Shown: positions 9,726 to 23,620 of the stretch, one piece after another
Layout: the number at the start of each line of letters is the position of its first letter
Position numbering within the stretch: the first letter of the stretch is position 1
DNA from: Hypsibius dujardini
Taxonomy: Eukaryota > Tardigrada > Eutardigrada > Parachela > Hypsibiidae
NCBI GenBank assembly: GCA_001579985.1
Contig: LRSR01011176.1
Location: forward strand, 1-29,776
DNA: 29,776 nt
Direction of reading: 5' to 3'
The notes under the pieces: model-generated
Database searches by the model: none
The model's input: the letters and a program-made list of their open reading frames with translations, nothing else
Told to the model about the DNA's origin: nothing
Made by a program: the position numbers and the translations under genes

Positions 9726-10005
9726 GAACGTGCTATGGGAAATGGTCATTTTGACTATGGCCCGAGTAGTTGTTTTCTTTCATGGGAAAATTCTTAAATA
9801 TCGTGTAGATAACGACGAAATTTTTACTTCGAAAATGAAGCCCATACATGTTTATTCTGATCAGCCAGAAAAAGCGCTTTCAAGTTATAACATCCATTAT
9901 GTTTATTAAATAATCAACCATTATGTCGTACCTTTTACTGGGAATCAGTTGATGCTAATCGAAACGGATCTTTGGAGTCCGCCACTCGCCGGCAGTACGA
10001 AGGGA

Positions 10006-10222
10006 AATCTGTATTTTGGTTCACCCTCCCCTTGGTCGATAAATCGGTTCACTCATGGGTTTCTCTTTGATGGCAGGTGCTTGATTGTTTGATTTTCTGT
10101 ACTATGTCCTAGTATACTATAGCTTATCTAAAAATCAAGCAATCAAGCAGCTGCTCTCAAAACGAAACTCATGAGTGAGCCGATTTATCGGCCAAATGGA
10201 GGGCGAGCCGAAATACAGACTT
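10006..10222. repeat. imperfect inverted repeat (foldback), arms about 95 bp
   Basis: The left arm (about 10006-10096) and right arm (about 10128-10222) are reverse complements at roughly four positions in five. Shared blocks include TCTGTATTT, the CGATAAATCGG block, CTCACTCATG and GCTTGATTG. Confidence 0.7.
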
Positions 10223-10366
10223 CTCCTCATACTTAAGTTAAAGTCTCAGCAAATGTTTGAAACTTTTGCTGTTTCCAGGGGGGGGAGGGGACTTTACCTA
10301 TGTTTTTGGGGGATTTGAAATCCAAAATTTTTGACACTAAACTACATAATAAGTACTGCGCTACTG

Positions 10367-10736
10367 AGATCCTGCATTTACCATGGCACGATCTAAAACA
10401 TGGACTGTACTGGGTGTACTGGACTCCTGTACTGGACTCGTGTACTGTACTGACTTTGGAACATATTCAACAAAAAGTTAGTCAATCAACAATCAACCTA
10501 ATGAACAGCACATGACTTTCAATCAAGCACTCAATTGACGGTACACAGCTAAAGTCTATTGAGGCAATTGCCGTCAATTGATTGCTTGATTAAAAGTCAT
10601 GTGCTGTTCATTTGGTTGATTGTTGATTGACTAACTTTTTATTGAATATGTTCCAAAGTCAGTACAGTACACGAGTCCAGTACACTCAGTCCAGTACACT
10701 CAGTACAGTCCATGTTTTAGATCCTGCATTTACCAT
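10367..10736. mobile_element. near-perfect foldback element flanked by an 18-bp direct repeat
   Basis: Arms 10390-10541 and 10571-10723 are reverse complements with only a handful of differences over about 150 bp, around a 29-bp loop. Outside lie identical copies of AGATCCTGCATTTACCAT at 10367-10384 and 10719-10736; the right copy overlaps the arm end. High arm identity implies a recent origin or ongoing arm correction. The arms contain GTACTGGACT iterations and ATCAATCAAC words. No coding sequence. Confidence 0.75.
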
Positions 10737-11019
10737 TGCGCAAATGGTTTTTATATTCTACCTTTTTATCGTTTATTTTGCATTCAACGCTACACTTTAC
10801 GCTGCATAGCTGCGAACATCCATTTAGAGAAGACAGAAGTAGATGTAGAAGGTATACAGAGGTCCGCCATTTACACAAAAACACTTTTACTTCTGCAAGC
10901 GTTTTCCCAATCTTCATTTTTCTTCATATCTGAAAATTAAAATTAATAGTACAATCAATTAGCTCTATTGGGACAATTTCTGGAGGTTGCAACTTTGACT
11001 GAGGCCAAGAACGAGGCAT

Positions 11020-11455
11020 ACCCTGTTAAGGGTACCGAACTTATTAACGGTACCGACACGGCCAAGGGTACCGAACCGTTCTAAGATATGACAGTTTTGG
11101 GATGAGTTAGACGGTCGAATAGAGTTACTTCAGAGCTGAACAAATTAGATCAGGGCCTGCTAGCTGGTCGACCTACCGAGTAGGTCGACCCTCACGGTAG
11201 CTATCCGTCCGTACGGCTAACTCATCAGAATTTGAAAAAATGCGATATCCTAGGTTGGTTCGGTACCCCTGGCCGGTTCGGTACCCCTAGCCGGTTCAGA
11301 ACCCCTGGCCGATTCGGTACTCCTAGTCGGTTAGGTACCCCTAATCGGTTAGGTACCCCTAGCCGGTTCTTTTTTTGAAAACCTTCTTTATCAATATTAT
11401 AAAGAGTGCAGGGTGCCGGTAAAGGGTACCTAACCGGCCAGGGGTACCGAACCGG
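11020..11455. repeat. GGTACC-based array with inverted flanks
   Basis: Six units of an 18-bp repeat (CGGTACCCCTAGCCGGTT) run from 11261 to 11368. Flanking segments at about 11020-11080 and 11415-11455 carry the same motif on the opposite strand (AGGGTACCGAAC, AGGGGTACCGAACCGG), so the block can fold back. Open frames that read as NRLGVP repeats on the minus strand are products of the 18-bp period. Confidence 0.8.
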
Positions 11456-11943
11456 CACAGACGGTGTAGCACAGACGGTATCACAAATTCACAATGCCTC
11501 AAAAAATTTTCAAGTACTGGAACCATGCAGAAAGCCGAGGTGTTATTTAGCGTCTGGGTGGGTGCTAAACCGCGACTGGGAAAGGATTTTTTCTTCCAAT
11601 GATATTTGCGTAAATATCGCAGGTGTTTCTGTACTTTGTGCACTACAGTGCCATTAGCACGCCGTGAAATCGTTCAATGAAGCAAAGGTTTCTGATGGAC
11701 ATCAAAATGGTGAGGAGGAGCTTGCTCAGTTTGCAACATGACTACTCGATTCAACTGCTGAGCCATAATTTTCGGTATTAGTTGACAGGTCAAATTCGTG
11801 ATTTTTGAATGATACCTTCAAATTGCCTCAGAAGAAGCGACAAGTAACGAGCATTCCCTTTTCAAAGCGGTACGGACTGACGGCTACAGGTGGCACTGTA
11901 ATCGGGGATACAAAAAATGTCTAGATCGACGAGGTGGATATGA

Positions 11944-12519
11944 CAGACGGATTTCTAAACGTCTCCAATTTTCGTTCTAAATTAGTTCAATATTAAGGAT
12001 GATTTAAAACATTTATTTCCTCAACGAATCTTCGAGAACTTTTTTTACGAATTTTCAAAGTTACGAAAACACTGAAATATTCCGTTTTGCTTGATTTTCT
12101 CTGTAAAAATGGCGATTCTTCAAAATGCACTAAAAGTGATTATTTTGACACTGTCGTATCCCAAATTCATTTGAAATCGATGGGCGCCATCCCAGTACTT
12201 TTCGGAGATAAGGGGGTGGAGCTATGGACAGTTTTCAAAAAGGACCGAAAATGCCAGTGAAGCTTTCTAGAGTTGGCATGTAGCTCCGCCCCCTGATGTC
12301 CGAAAAATATTTGGATGATCCCAATGAATTCCCAATTAAATTTGACATGAGGCAGCATCAAAATAATCCCATTTAGTGCATTTAGATTCCAGTGTTTTCG
12401 TAACTTTGAAATTTCGTAAAAAACATTCTCGGAGATTCGCCGATGAAATACCATTTTTTAAATCATTCTTAATATTGAATGAACTTAGAAAAAAACTGGA
12501 GACGTTTTGAAATCCGTCT
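11944..12519. mobile_element. large foldback element, arms about 285 bp
   Basis: The left half (11944 to about 12230) and right half (about 12240 to 12519) are imperfect reverse complements along their whole length. Termini read AGACGGATTTCTAAACGTCT against AGACGGATTTCAAAACGTCT. Interior matches include TTCAAAGTTACGAAAACACT, TGATTTAAAA and GGGGTGGAGCTA against GGGGCGGAGCTA. Nearly the whole element is a hairpin. No coding capacity and no target duplication that I could identify. Confidence 0.8.
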
Positions 12520-12627
12520 CTGAAGATCGCCCCAAGAAAGATGGTTGCAAAAGCAACTTCGGAAAAAAACGGCTGATGAGCATATTTACACTTGATGATG
12601 TGCTAAATGGCCGCTCTAATGGACCTC

Positions 12628-12695
12628 CAACACACACACAGACACACACTCACAGACACACACTCACAGACACACACACACTCACAGACGCACAC
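12628..12695. repeat. CA-rich microsatellite
   Basis: ACACACACAGACACACACTC-type tract, directly visible. Confidence 0.85.
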
Positions 12696-12859
12696 TTATT
12701 ACTCTGCCGAAGGGACACTTTTGTGTTGCGTTGAATGTGTGTATACATGGAAACTTTTCTTACCATTTCCGCTCCATTTGCCGAGACGAGCACATATCAC
12801 ACCGACCCAAGTCACCACAGTTCACCTGACCATTTGAATGGACTTTTTGTCCATCCCTC

Positions 12860-12905
12860 TTTTTTCTCTCTCTCTTTCTCTCTCTCTTTCTCACACACAC
12901 ACATA
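12860..12905. repeat. CT-rich then CA microsatellite
   Basis: TCTCTCTCTTTCTC tract running into CACACACACA. Confidence 0.85.
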
Positions 12906-12996
12906 GTTTTTATTCTTTTCACATTTCACACCGGGTACACTCCCCTCCCGTACACAGACCCGTACACAGACAGGTACATCGTCGTGCGAGAGAACT

Positions 12997-13068
12997 CATT
13001 GAGTCGACATGACCAGATCGCGCGCGCTCTAAAGTGCTGCTGGCTGCGTGAATCCATTTTCAATATTT
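12997..13068. repeat. 72-bp dispersed repeat, copy 2
   Basis: Same element as 8757-8828, in the same orientation, ending in TCAATATTT. Confidence 0.8.
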
Positions 13069-13097
13069 GCAAAATGCAAATGTGTCTAAAAGAGAGC

Positions 13098-13122
13098 AAC
13101 ACACACACACACACACACACAT
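13098..13122. repeat. AC microsatellite
   Basis: Uninterrupted AC dinucleotides. Confidence 0.9.
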
Positions 13123-14082
13123 ATGCACATACCTACATCAGCGAGACAGACAACTGTGTACAATATGACGCCATCGTCCATCCATCCATCCACACACGAG
13201 ATCTAAATGTTTCCGCTTTCATTCACACGCCATTTAAATACGCTAAAGAAGGCATGTTGTGATAGTCCGTTGCGGCCACTGGTTTTAGCCCTAATACACA
13301 ACCGCATTTTTAATTCAGCCGGTTACCTCTCTAGCCACTGCCCGTCCAGTCTATCTCTCTCTCTTTAGAGCGATACATGCGATGTGTCCACCCTCAGTGT
13401 GTGTGTACATAGACTGTAGTAGCGAAACACTTTTCTCGCTCTTTGTTAACAAGGTGTTCACACCGGCGGCAGACTAGAGGGAGGGGAAGAAACGACTTTG
13501 TCACACATGGCGAGATGCGTCGAACTTTACATATATGACAACAGTTATTGAACTCTAACTCATGGGCCATCTGTCTCTCTCCCTCTCTGTTGGGCTGGTC
13601 AAACGACCACGCTTGAAACACTAATATCAACTTTTTTGTAACACCTGATCCACGTCTGGCCAAATATAGAGACGACCCGCGCAACACTGACTCGATTCCT
13701 AAAAGCTGCTGTTGAAGCTGCAAAGAGTGTACAGTAAAAGAGGTAAAAGAGTGTACAGTAAAAGAGGTAAAAGATTGTTTAGTGAGATTGTATTGGCTGC
13801 TGCAAAAACGCTGGTAGGCGTCGCGGCGAAAGTTCCTGTACATTTTTTTTACTCAATCAATCAAATGTCCAAAACATAATCTTGGGTTTAAAATCAGAGA
13901 TTCATTATTATATACTAAAAAGGGGGGAGAGAAAACAATTTACACCTTCGGGCAATAATACGTTTGACCTTTTAACAAGCAGAAGGGTGCTTCGGTGGGG
14001 TTCCACAACCGTTCGTGCAATATCGCAAGCACATGTGAAATTATACTAGTAGAAGGAACATATCTGGTAATTTTTAGAGGAG
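13123..14082. other. intergenic with one short duplication, no gene seen
   Basis: No coding sequence recognised. It holds a 24-bp tandem duplication (13724-13747 and 13748-13771, AGAGTGTACAGTAAAAG plus AGGTAAA). Confidence 0.4.
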
Positions 14083-14594
14083 TGCACATTGTCTCGACAT
14101 TCCGATGTTGTGTCCTTCGACATTCTGTCCTCTCCACATTGTGTCCTTTTTGTGTGTCCCGCCCGACTCTTCAGACATTCTGTCCCCAGACATTCTATCC
14201 CTCACACACATTAAGGCCATGTGGAGAGACACAATGTCTTAAAGACACCGTGTTCAAAGGACGAGACAGAATGTCCGAAGGACGAGACAGAATGTCCGAA
14301 GGACGGGATAGAATGTCCGAAGAACGGGACAGAATGTCCGAAAGACGGGACAGAATGTCCGAAAGACGGGACAGAATGTCCGAAGAACGGGACAGAATGT
14401 CCGAAGGACGGGATAGAATGTCCGAAAGACGGGACAGAAGGTCTGAAGGACGCAATGTCTGGAGGACAAAACGTCTAACGAACAGAACACATTGTCCGAG
14501 TGACGCAATGTCGTGAGGACACAATGTCCATCGGACACAACTTTGTGGACACAATGTCGGGGGACACAATGTCTAGGGACAGAACGTCTGCGCA
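14083..14594. repeat. foldback block with a 21-bp palindromic array
   Basis: Nine 21-bp units run from 14259 to 14447 (consensus RGACGGGACAGAATGTCCGAA). Each contains GGACAGAATGTCC or a one-base variant, a perfect inverted repeat with a 3-bp spacer; it is exact in units 4 to 7. To the left (14083-14201) the motif recurs on the other strand as GACATTCTGTCC and CACATTGTGTCC. To the right (14448-14594) degenerate GGACACAATGTC copies continue. The block as a whole can fold back. Open frames with SEGRDRM or RLSDILS repeats come from the 21-bp period and are not called as genes. Confidence 0.85.
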
Positions 14595-15193
14595 CCCGCT
14601 GTCTCCAAGCTGCTTGCTTTCGCTCAATTTGTAACCAAAGCCTGCGTTTTCACAAGACAATTAAACGAATAAAAAATGTTGCGCATCTGCTTTCCGTCTA
14701 TTCCCTAAGGACGCATGAGTTGACGTTTATGTTTCTGCCTAGATCATTGTCAGAGACATTCCAGGATGGTAAAATTTGATCCAGAAAGTTTAAATATGCA
14801 ATGCGAAATTAATTTTATTTTTAATGGCTGCTTGACAAGTGAACATAATTTCCCATGAACGTCTTCCCGATGTTTCTTAAAAAATTATCATTTTTCGAAG
14901 AAGTCCTCCAAACTAACTTTATAATCTTTGCTCGGCAAAAAAAAATTTGTTTCTATAAAGCCAGTGTACACATGCAACTGATAACTGTATCTCTGTACAT
15001 GACAGTCGTTCGATACAAAAAAAAATGTATACCCCGGCACGGTGCATGGTATAAAAAATAACACACGGAATAATAAATAATAATCATAAAATAACACACG
15101 GAATAAAAAATAACTTTCTCACTGCAGAGACGTCATTTTATTACATCAAATTCAATGTGGAGAGACTATTTTTCTTTGTCCGTTTTAGTCCGT
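14595..15193. other. intergenic, no gene seen
   Basis: AT-rich. The only structure is a short duplication of ATAACACACGGAATAA near 15058-15110. The sequence runs into the assembly gap. Confidence 0.4.
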
Positions 15194-15265
15194 NNNNNNN
15201 NNNNNNNNNNNNNNNNNNNNNNNNNNNNNNNNNNNNNNNNNNNNNNNNNNNNNNNNNNNNNNNNN
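15194..15265. other. assembly gap (72 N)
   Basis: A run of N just upstream of the DMRT gene. It lies in the putative 5' flank or UTR, so promoter analysis there is incomplete. Confidence 1.
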
Positions 15266-15491
15266 ACTCACTGGACTTGTCTGTGTGAATGAGTGAGTAG
15301 TGACCGTCTCTCATGGAAACTTCAAAATTCGCGCCACTCATTATTACTCACGCACACCTCACTCATCGTTCGCAAAAGTGTCAGACCTCTCAGTGATTTA
15401 TCTGCAAGACATCCCAGGAACCTCATTGCGTGCTGTATCTCCTCTTTATTAAACGTCTTTAATATTTCGCGGAGTTTCCGAGGCTCCCTGA

Positions 15492-19343
<3,852 letters not shown>

Positions 19344-20129
19344 ACGTGTATATAATGTCTTCCCGTATAATTAGCTGTAATTAACTGAGTCGGCAGTAGT
19401 GGATATATATAAGTGTATATGACTTTATATGTTATGAATACTGCAAGTGCTCTCACGTTGTTATTATTATTACCTGGGAAAGCGCGTTTTGGGAATGAGC
19501 GAAACTGATTTATTCCGGTACACAGTATATTAATAGTGTATGTGTATGTGTGTGCGTGTGTGTGTATGTGTGTGTGTGTTTAAGTTTGTTTTATCCCTTA
19601 TGTCCGGTTTATGTATCTTTGTGGATAACAGATGAAGCTGTAAAAAGACAAGAATACCTAAGCTACGTCTAAAGTACCACGACAGATCACGTCAAAGAAG
19701 GGCAAATTATTGTATTTAATGCGATAAAAAAGTATTACAAAGTATTTAATGCGATAATCAGTATTACCACAAAAAAATAACCTTTCAATAATATTTACAC
19801 GAAAAGGCTCGTTCCAGCGGGATATCCTTTTGTGTGAAGGATTTATTATTTCGCAGTATTTTTTTGTCGGCAAAATATGATTGCTAGTAATGGCATTTTT
19901 ATTCCTTTTGCAAAAAGAGAACGGTACATTGTTATTGTATTATGTTTTATCTTGGTGTGTTGCCTGTGAAACATGCCAGTAAGAAGCGCTTCTTGCACTG
20001 GTACCGTGCCATTCTAAAAGTGTTCCTCCACGACTGGTGTTGCAGGACATTGGCAAGTTATGCGATGCCTGTGAAGTGAAATTTGAGCTTTGAGAACGGC
20101 TCTCGAGTGTGTGTGTGTCCAAGGAGCGG
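19344..20129. other. DMRT 3' flank, no further gene
   Basis: Presumed 3' UTR and downstream DNA. It contains a TG-rich tract at about 19538-19580 and a 30-bp direct duplication (GTATTTAATGCGATAA at 19712 and 19742). I did not find a clear AATAAA close to the stop codon. Confidence 0.4.
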
Positions 20130-20130
20130 A

Positions 20131-20167
20131 CTCTGTCTGTCTCTCTGTCTCTCTGTCTGTCTGTCTC

Positions 20168-20216
<49 letters not shown>

Positions 20217-20217
20217 G
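20131..20217. repeat. CTGT tetranucleotide microsatellite
   Basis: Long CTGT tract with CTCT interruptions. Confidence 0.9.
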
Positions 20218-20644
20218 GAGTGAGAATGCAACACTTGTTTCAAAGTTTTAAAGTCCCACCCAGGCGTGCATAATTCTGGCCCACCTTCCCATTCTTCCCG
20301 CGTGAAGTGGTGCAAGTGTCAGATTTCACAAAGGTGCTTGTGTGGCCGAACGGTTGCCTTTTAGCCCACCCATTACAATGTATTGTCACAAACCAAACCA
20401 AAATCAACCTCACATATGAACGGGTGTTTGCGTGTTGGGAAAAGCATGCAGCTTTCTTTAGTCGCTTAGACTTTTTAAAATGAATCCAGAATCGCAGCTG
20501 GGGATATAAATCTCAACAAAGCAAAGTTTGCCTTTACATATCTTTAGAGCCATGTGTGGGGTGTTTAACTCGTGATATTCACAGGGTATCCGATATCTGT
20601 TACGTTAGGACCGCTACAAATTCCCACCGGCATCGACATCCAAA

Positions 20645-20905
20645 GACAGCCACAGACAGACAAACAAAACGACATTCAGACAAACAGACAGACAGATAGA
20701 CAGACAGACAAAAAAACGACATTCAGACAAACAAACAGACAGATAAAGAGGCAGGCAGGCAGGCAGGAAGACAGGCAGGCAGGCAGACAGACACACAGAC
20801 ATACAGACAGGAAGCCAAAAATTCAGACAGACAGACATCCAGACGGACAGACAAACAAGGCAGGCAGGCAGGCAGGCAGGCAGACAGGCAGACAAACAAA
20901 CATTT
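20645..20905. repeat. CAGA/CAGG tetranucleotide array
   Basis: Interrupted CAGA, CAAA and CAGG tetramers. The open frames across it on both strands are repeat artefacts. Confidence 0.9.
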
Positions 20906-21636
20906 TCAAATTCGCAATGAGTTAAGATACATTTTCCTTTTATTGCCTATCTGTATTGAGTGGGTGGATAACTTCGTGGGTTTGTTAACGTTTATTTTAA
21001 GAATAATTGTTAGACATTTATACTTTCCTTAAGGTAGTTTGATAGAGGTGTCACACAAGATGCGGAACACAATTTTATTCTGTCAACAACTAAACGTATG
21101 CAACCAACTTTTAGACATGTTCCTTAACTAGACTACAGCTCTTTGTCAAGCGTCATCAGAGCCGCAAACAACAAAGGGTGAAAACATTAAAGGTGTCGAA
21201 AAGCGCGAGATAATAATACAAAATAATCTCTTGTAGGCGGCTTAGGAATTAAGCCTACTTGAAGGACTTTTGCCGACACTGTCTGTTTTTCTTTATCTTT
21301 CTTTGTCATCCGTGGCTTAAGTGTGGTACATTACCAACAGCGATGACAAAGGGCTGGAAAAAAATTAAGCAACCCAGATGCGTGTTATGGCACTCATACA
21401 GTTATGACTGTTATTGCAGTTTTCCATTGAGGAGGGATTATATTTATCAGCCCATAAATCTGGTTGACCAAGGGAATGTGTGCGGAAAAAATAAATTGAA
21501 ACCTTGGCGAAATATCCGCATGGCGTAAAGGAGGAAAGACGATAGACAAACAGATCCCGTTACTGTTTTTGACTTGGTAGAGTAGAAATAAAGCTGAGAC
21601 AGACGGGTTTGCAGTTGTGTCAGCAAGCGGACGAGC
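20906..21636. other. intergenic, no gene seen
   Basis: The short open frames have no recognisable features. Confidence 0.4.
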
Positions 21637-21692
21637 AGACAGACAGACAGACATACATACAGACAGACAGGCAGACAGACAGACAGGCAGAC

Positions 21693-21773
<81 letters not shown>

Positions 21774-21915
21774 TAGATAGGTAGATAAAAGGATAGATAG
21801 ATAGATAGACAGACAGATAGACAGGGCAGACAGACAGACAGACAGACAGGCAGGCAGGCAGGCAGACAGGCAGGCAGGCAGACAGACAGGCAGACAGACA
21901 GGCAGACAATCTAAC
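21637..21915. repeat. long CAGA array with GATA and CAGG blocks
   Basis: About 280 bp of tetramers: a nearly pure CAGA core (about 21695-21770), then GATA-rich, then CAGA/CAGG. The Cys/Leu/Ser-rich frames on the minus strand are artefacts of this repeat. Confidence 0.95.
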
Positions 21916-22720
21916 CAACCGACCGAAATACAATCAAAGAGGTGAGCAGATGGACAAGTCAAAATACAATGACGTACACATGGGCGTAAACGCAATATAA
22001 CGTTGCGATCTCGATAACGGAGATAATGCGCGAGAACCTTTTCACGGCGGCACGGCCTGCGCGAAAACCGATATTCCCGGGAACGCCGGTGACCGAAGTT
22101 ACAGTGTTTACCCTGAAGGGCTCTTCCGTTATGATACACATACATCGCGAATCCGGAACACCTTGATTACATTGGATTATTTCCGGTTTTATTCCGGGGG
22201 GCTCTTTCACACTTTACTAAAGTCCTTCCAGGTGGCTTGCTCGAGTAAACAGTGCAAACTCGCGCCTTTCATCCGCAACCATCTAACGCACTTTTATCAG
22301 CAACACGTCCCATTTACAGCGGACATCCATCCAGCAGAAAAATATCATACACCGTTTCTCTCTCCACTTTATACAGCAGAGCTAAATAATGCTCCCGATT
22401 AACAGCGATAAAATAGGCATGTACCATGTACTACAAAGCGGTAATGGGAAACTTGCAGAGCGAGCAAAGTCGATAAAAGAACAGTAAAATTCGACAGAAC
22501 GAACATTGCGCAGACCGATAAATGAAGCAAAACAGTGTCCTCGAGTAACTATTTACTGTAACTTGTACACAATCTACTTAGAAGACACAAGACAAATTGA
22601 TAAAGCCGCTCTGCCTCTGTCTCTTTCTCACAGCAAGTTCAAATCCTGAAACAATAAAGAGCGGAATAAGTCACAGCGACAAGCAACCACAAAATATGTT
22701 ACGGGAAAAACAGGCAGATT
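21916..22720. other. intergenic, no gene seen
   Basis: More CpG-containing than its surroundings around 22000-22200, but no coding sequence or RNA gene recognised. Confidence 0.35.
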
Positions 22721-22880
22721 CAGTCGGCGACAAGACTGAGTACACTGGAGGGTCTGGGGATTTGGGCAAAAGGGGCGGGGCAGGGGGTGGATTTCAAACA
22801 ATCAACCACCTGATCACCCCCTGCCCCGCCCCTTTTGCCCAAACCCCCTGACTCTCCTGTGTACTCATTCTTGTCGCTGA
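22721..22880. mobile_element. small GC-rich foldback element, copy B
   Basis: Arms of about 65 bp: the GCGACAAG-ACTGAGTACAC end and AAAAGGGGCGGGGCAGGGG core on the left pair with the reverse complement on the right (CCCTGCCCCGCCCCTTTT, GTGTACTCATTCTTGTCGC). The loop holds ACAATCAACCACC. It shares the GC-rich core and a GCGACA end with the element at 5981-6155. Confidence 0.8.
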
Positions 22881-22899
22881 TTGTATGTAGCTTCCAGAC

Positions 22900-23316
22900 C
22901 AGAGCTGGGTGAGTAAATCTAGAAAACACTGAGTCGAGTTGAGTGACGGACCTCCTTGAGTCTGAATTGAGTTGAGCATATAAAATTTTCGAGTTCATCT
23001 GAGTCCATTTTGAACTTCCGAGTATGGAAAAAAATATAAAAGTCCGTATATACGGTGAGAAAACCAGTGAAATTGATGTCCTGGATTTGATCTTTGATTA
23101 GTTCACTCGCGAAACTGATCAATAAGTCACTGGAGTTCCTATTGACTAATATATACATAATATTTATGCTTATTTCCCATAAAAAGTTGATTCTTGCATA
23201 AGTTTTTAAATTTTATACTCGGAAAAAACCCCAAAATCACTCACTACTGAGTTGAGTTACGGTCCAAAATTCACTCGAGTTCGAGTTGAGTTATTAACTC
23301 GAGTCACCCAGCTCTG
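22900..23316. mobile_element. non-autonomous hAT-like element (417 bp)
   Basis: Ends are CAGAGCTGGGTGA at 22900-22912 and its exact reverse complement TCACCCAGCTCTG at 23304-23316. The element is bracketed by the 8-bp direct repeat TTCCAGAC (22892-22899 and 23317-23324). An 8-bp target duplication and CAGAG-type terminal repeats are the known signature of hAT transposons. The subterminal regions are rich in GAGTTGAG/ACTCGAGT words, also usual in such MITEs. There is no transposase ORF, so mobilisation would need a hAT transposase elsewhere. Confidence 0.85.
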
Positions 23317-23335
23317 TTCCAGACCGGCAAAGAGC

Positions 23336-23590
23336 CAACCAGCCAGACAGACATACCCACAACCAGGCAGACAGACAGACCCATAACCAGGCAGACAGAC
23401 AGACCCACAACTAGGCAGACAGACAGACTCACAACCAGGCATACAGACAGACATACCCACAACCAGGCAGACAGACAGACCCACAACCAGGCAGGCAGAC
23501 ATACCCACAACCAGGCATACAGACAGACATACCCACAACCAGACAAACAGACAAATATACCGAAAGAAACACGGACAGACACAAATACAG
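23336..23590. repeat. CAGA-derived minisatellite
   Basis: Repeating CCCACAACCAGGCAGACAGA-type units of about 20-28 bp with variable CAGA and CATA insertions. The Cys/Leu/Val-rich frames on the minus strand are repeat artefacts. Confidence 0.85.
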
Positions 23591-23620
23591 GCAACAATTT
23601 ATACGAATCACACCATTACA

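Noticed and set aside
8663-13120. Shared peptide (SRHD-I-RA-KCCWLRESI) between 8757-8828 and 12997-13068
   Set aside because: The differences between copies change the encoded residue in the frames checked, so the similarity is at DNA level and not a conserved protein.
14195-14569. Repeat proteins (RLSDILSRPSDILS, SEGRDRMSE) across 14.2-14.6 kb
   Set aside because: The 21-bp period keeps several frames on both strands open at once; this is expected of the array and not evidence of a gene.
21394-22145. Long Cys/Leu/Ser-rich frames on the minus strand
   Set aside because: They are translations of the CAGA array; the same occurs at 20614-20895 and 23257-23611, with no start or splice support.
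23336-23590. Regular repeats resembling a CRISPR array
   Set aside because: Repeats are CAGA-derived with no unique spacers of constant length, and the DNA is animal nuclear DNA.
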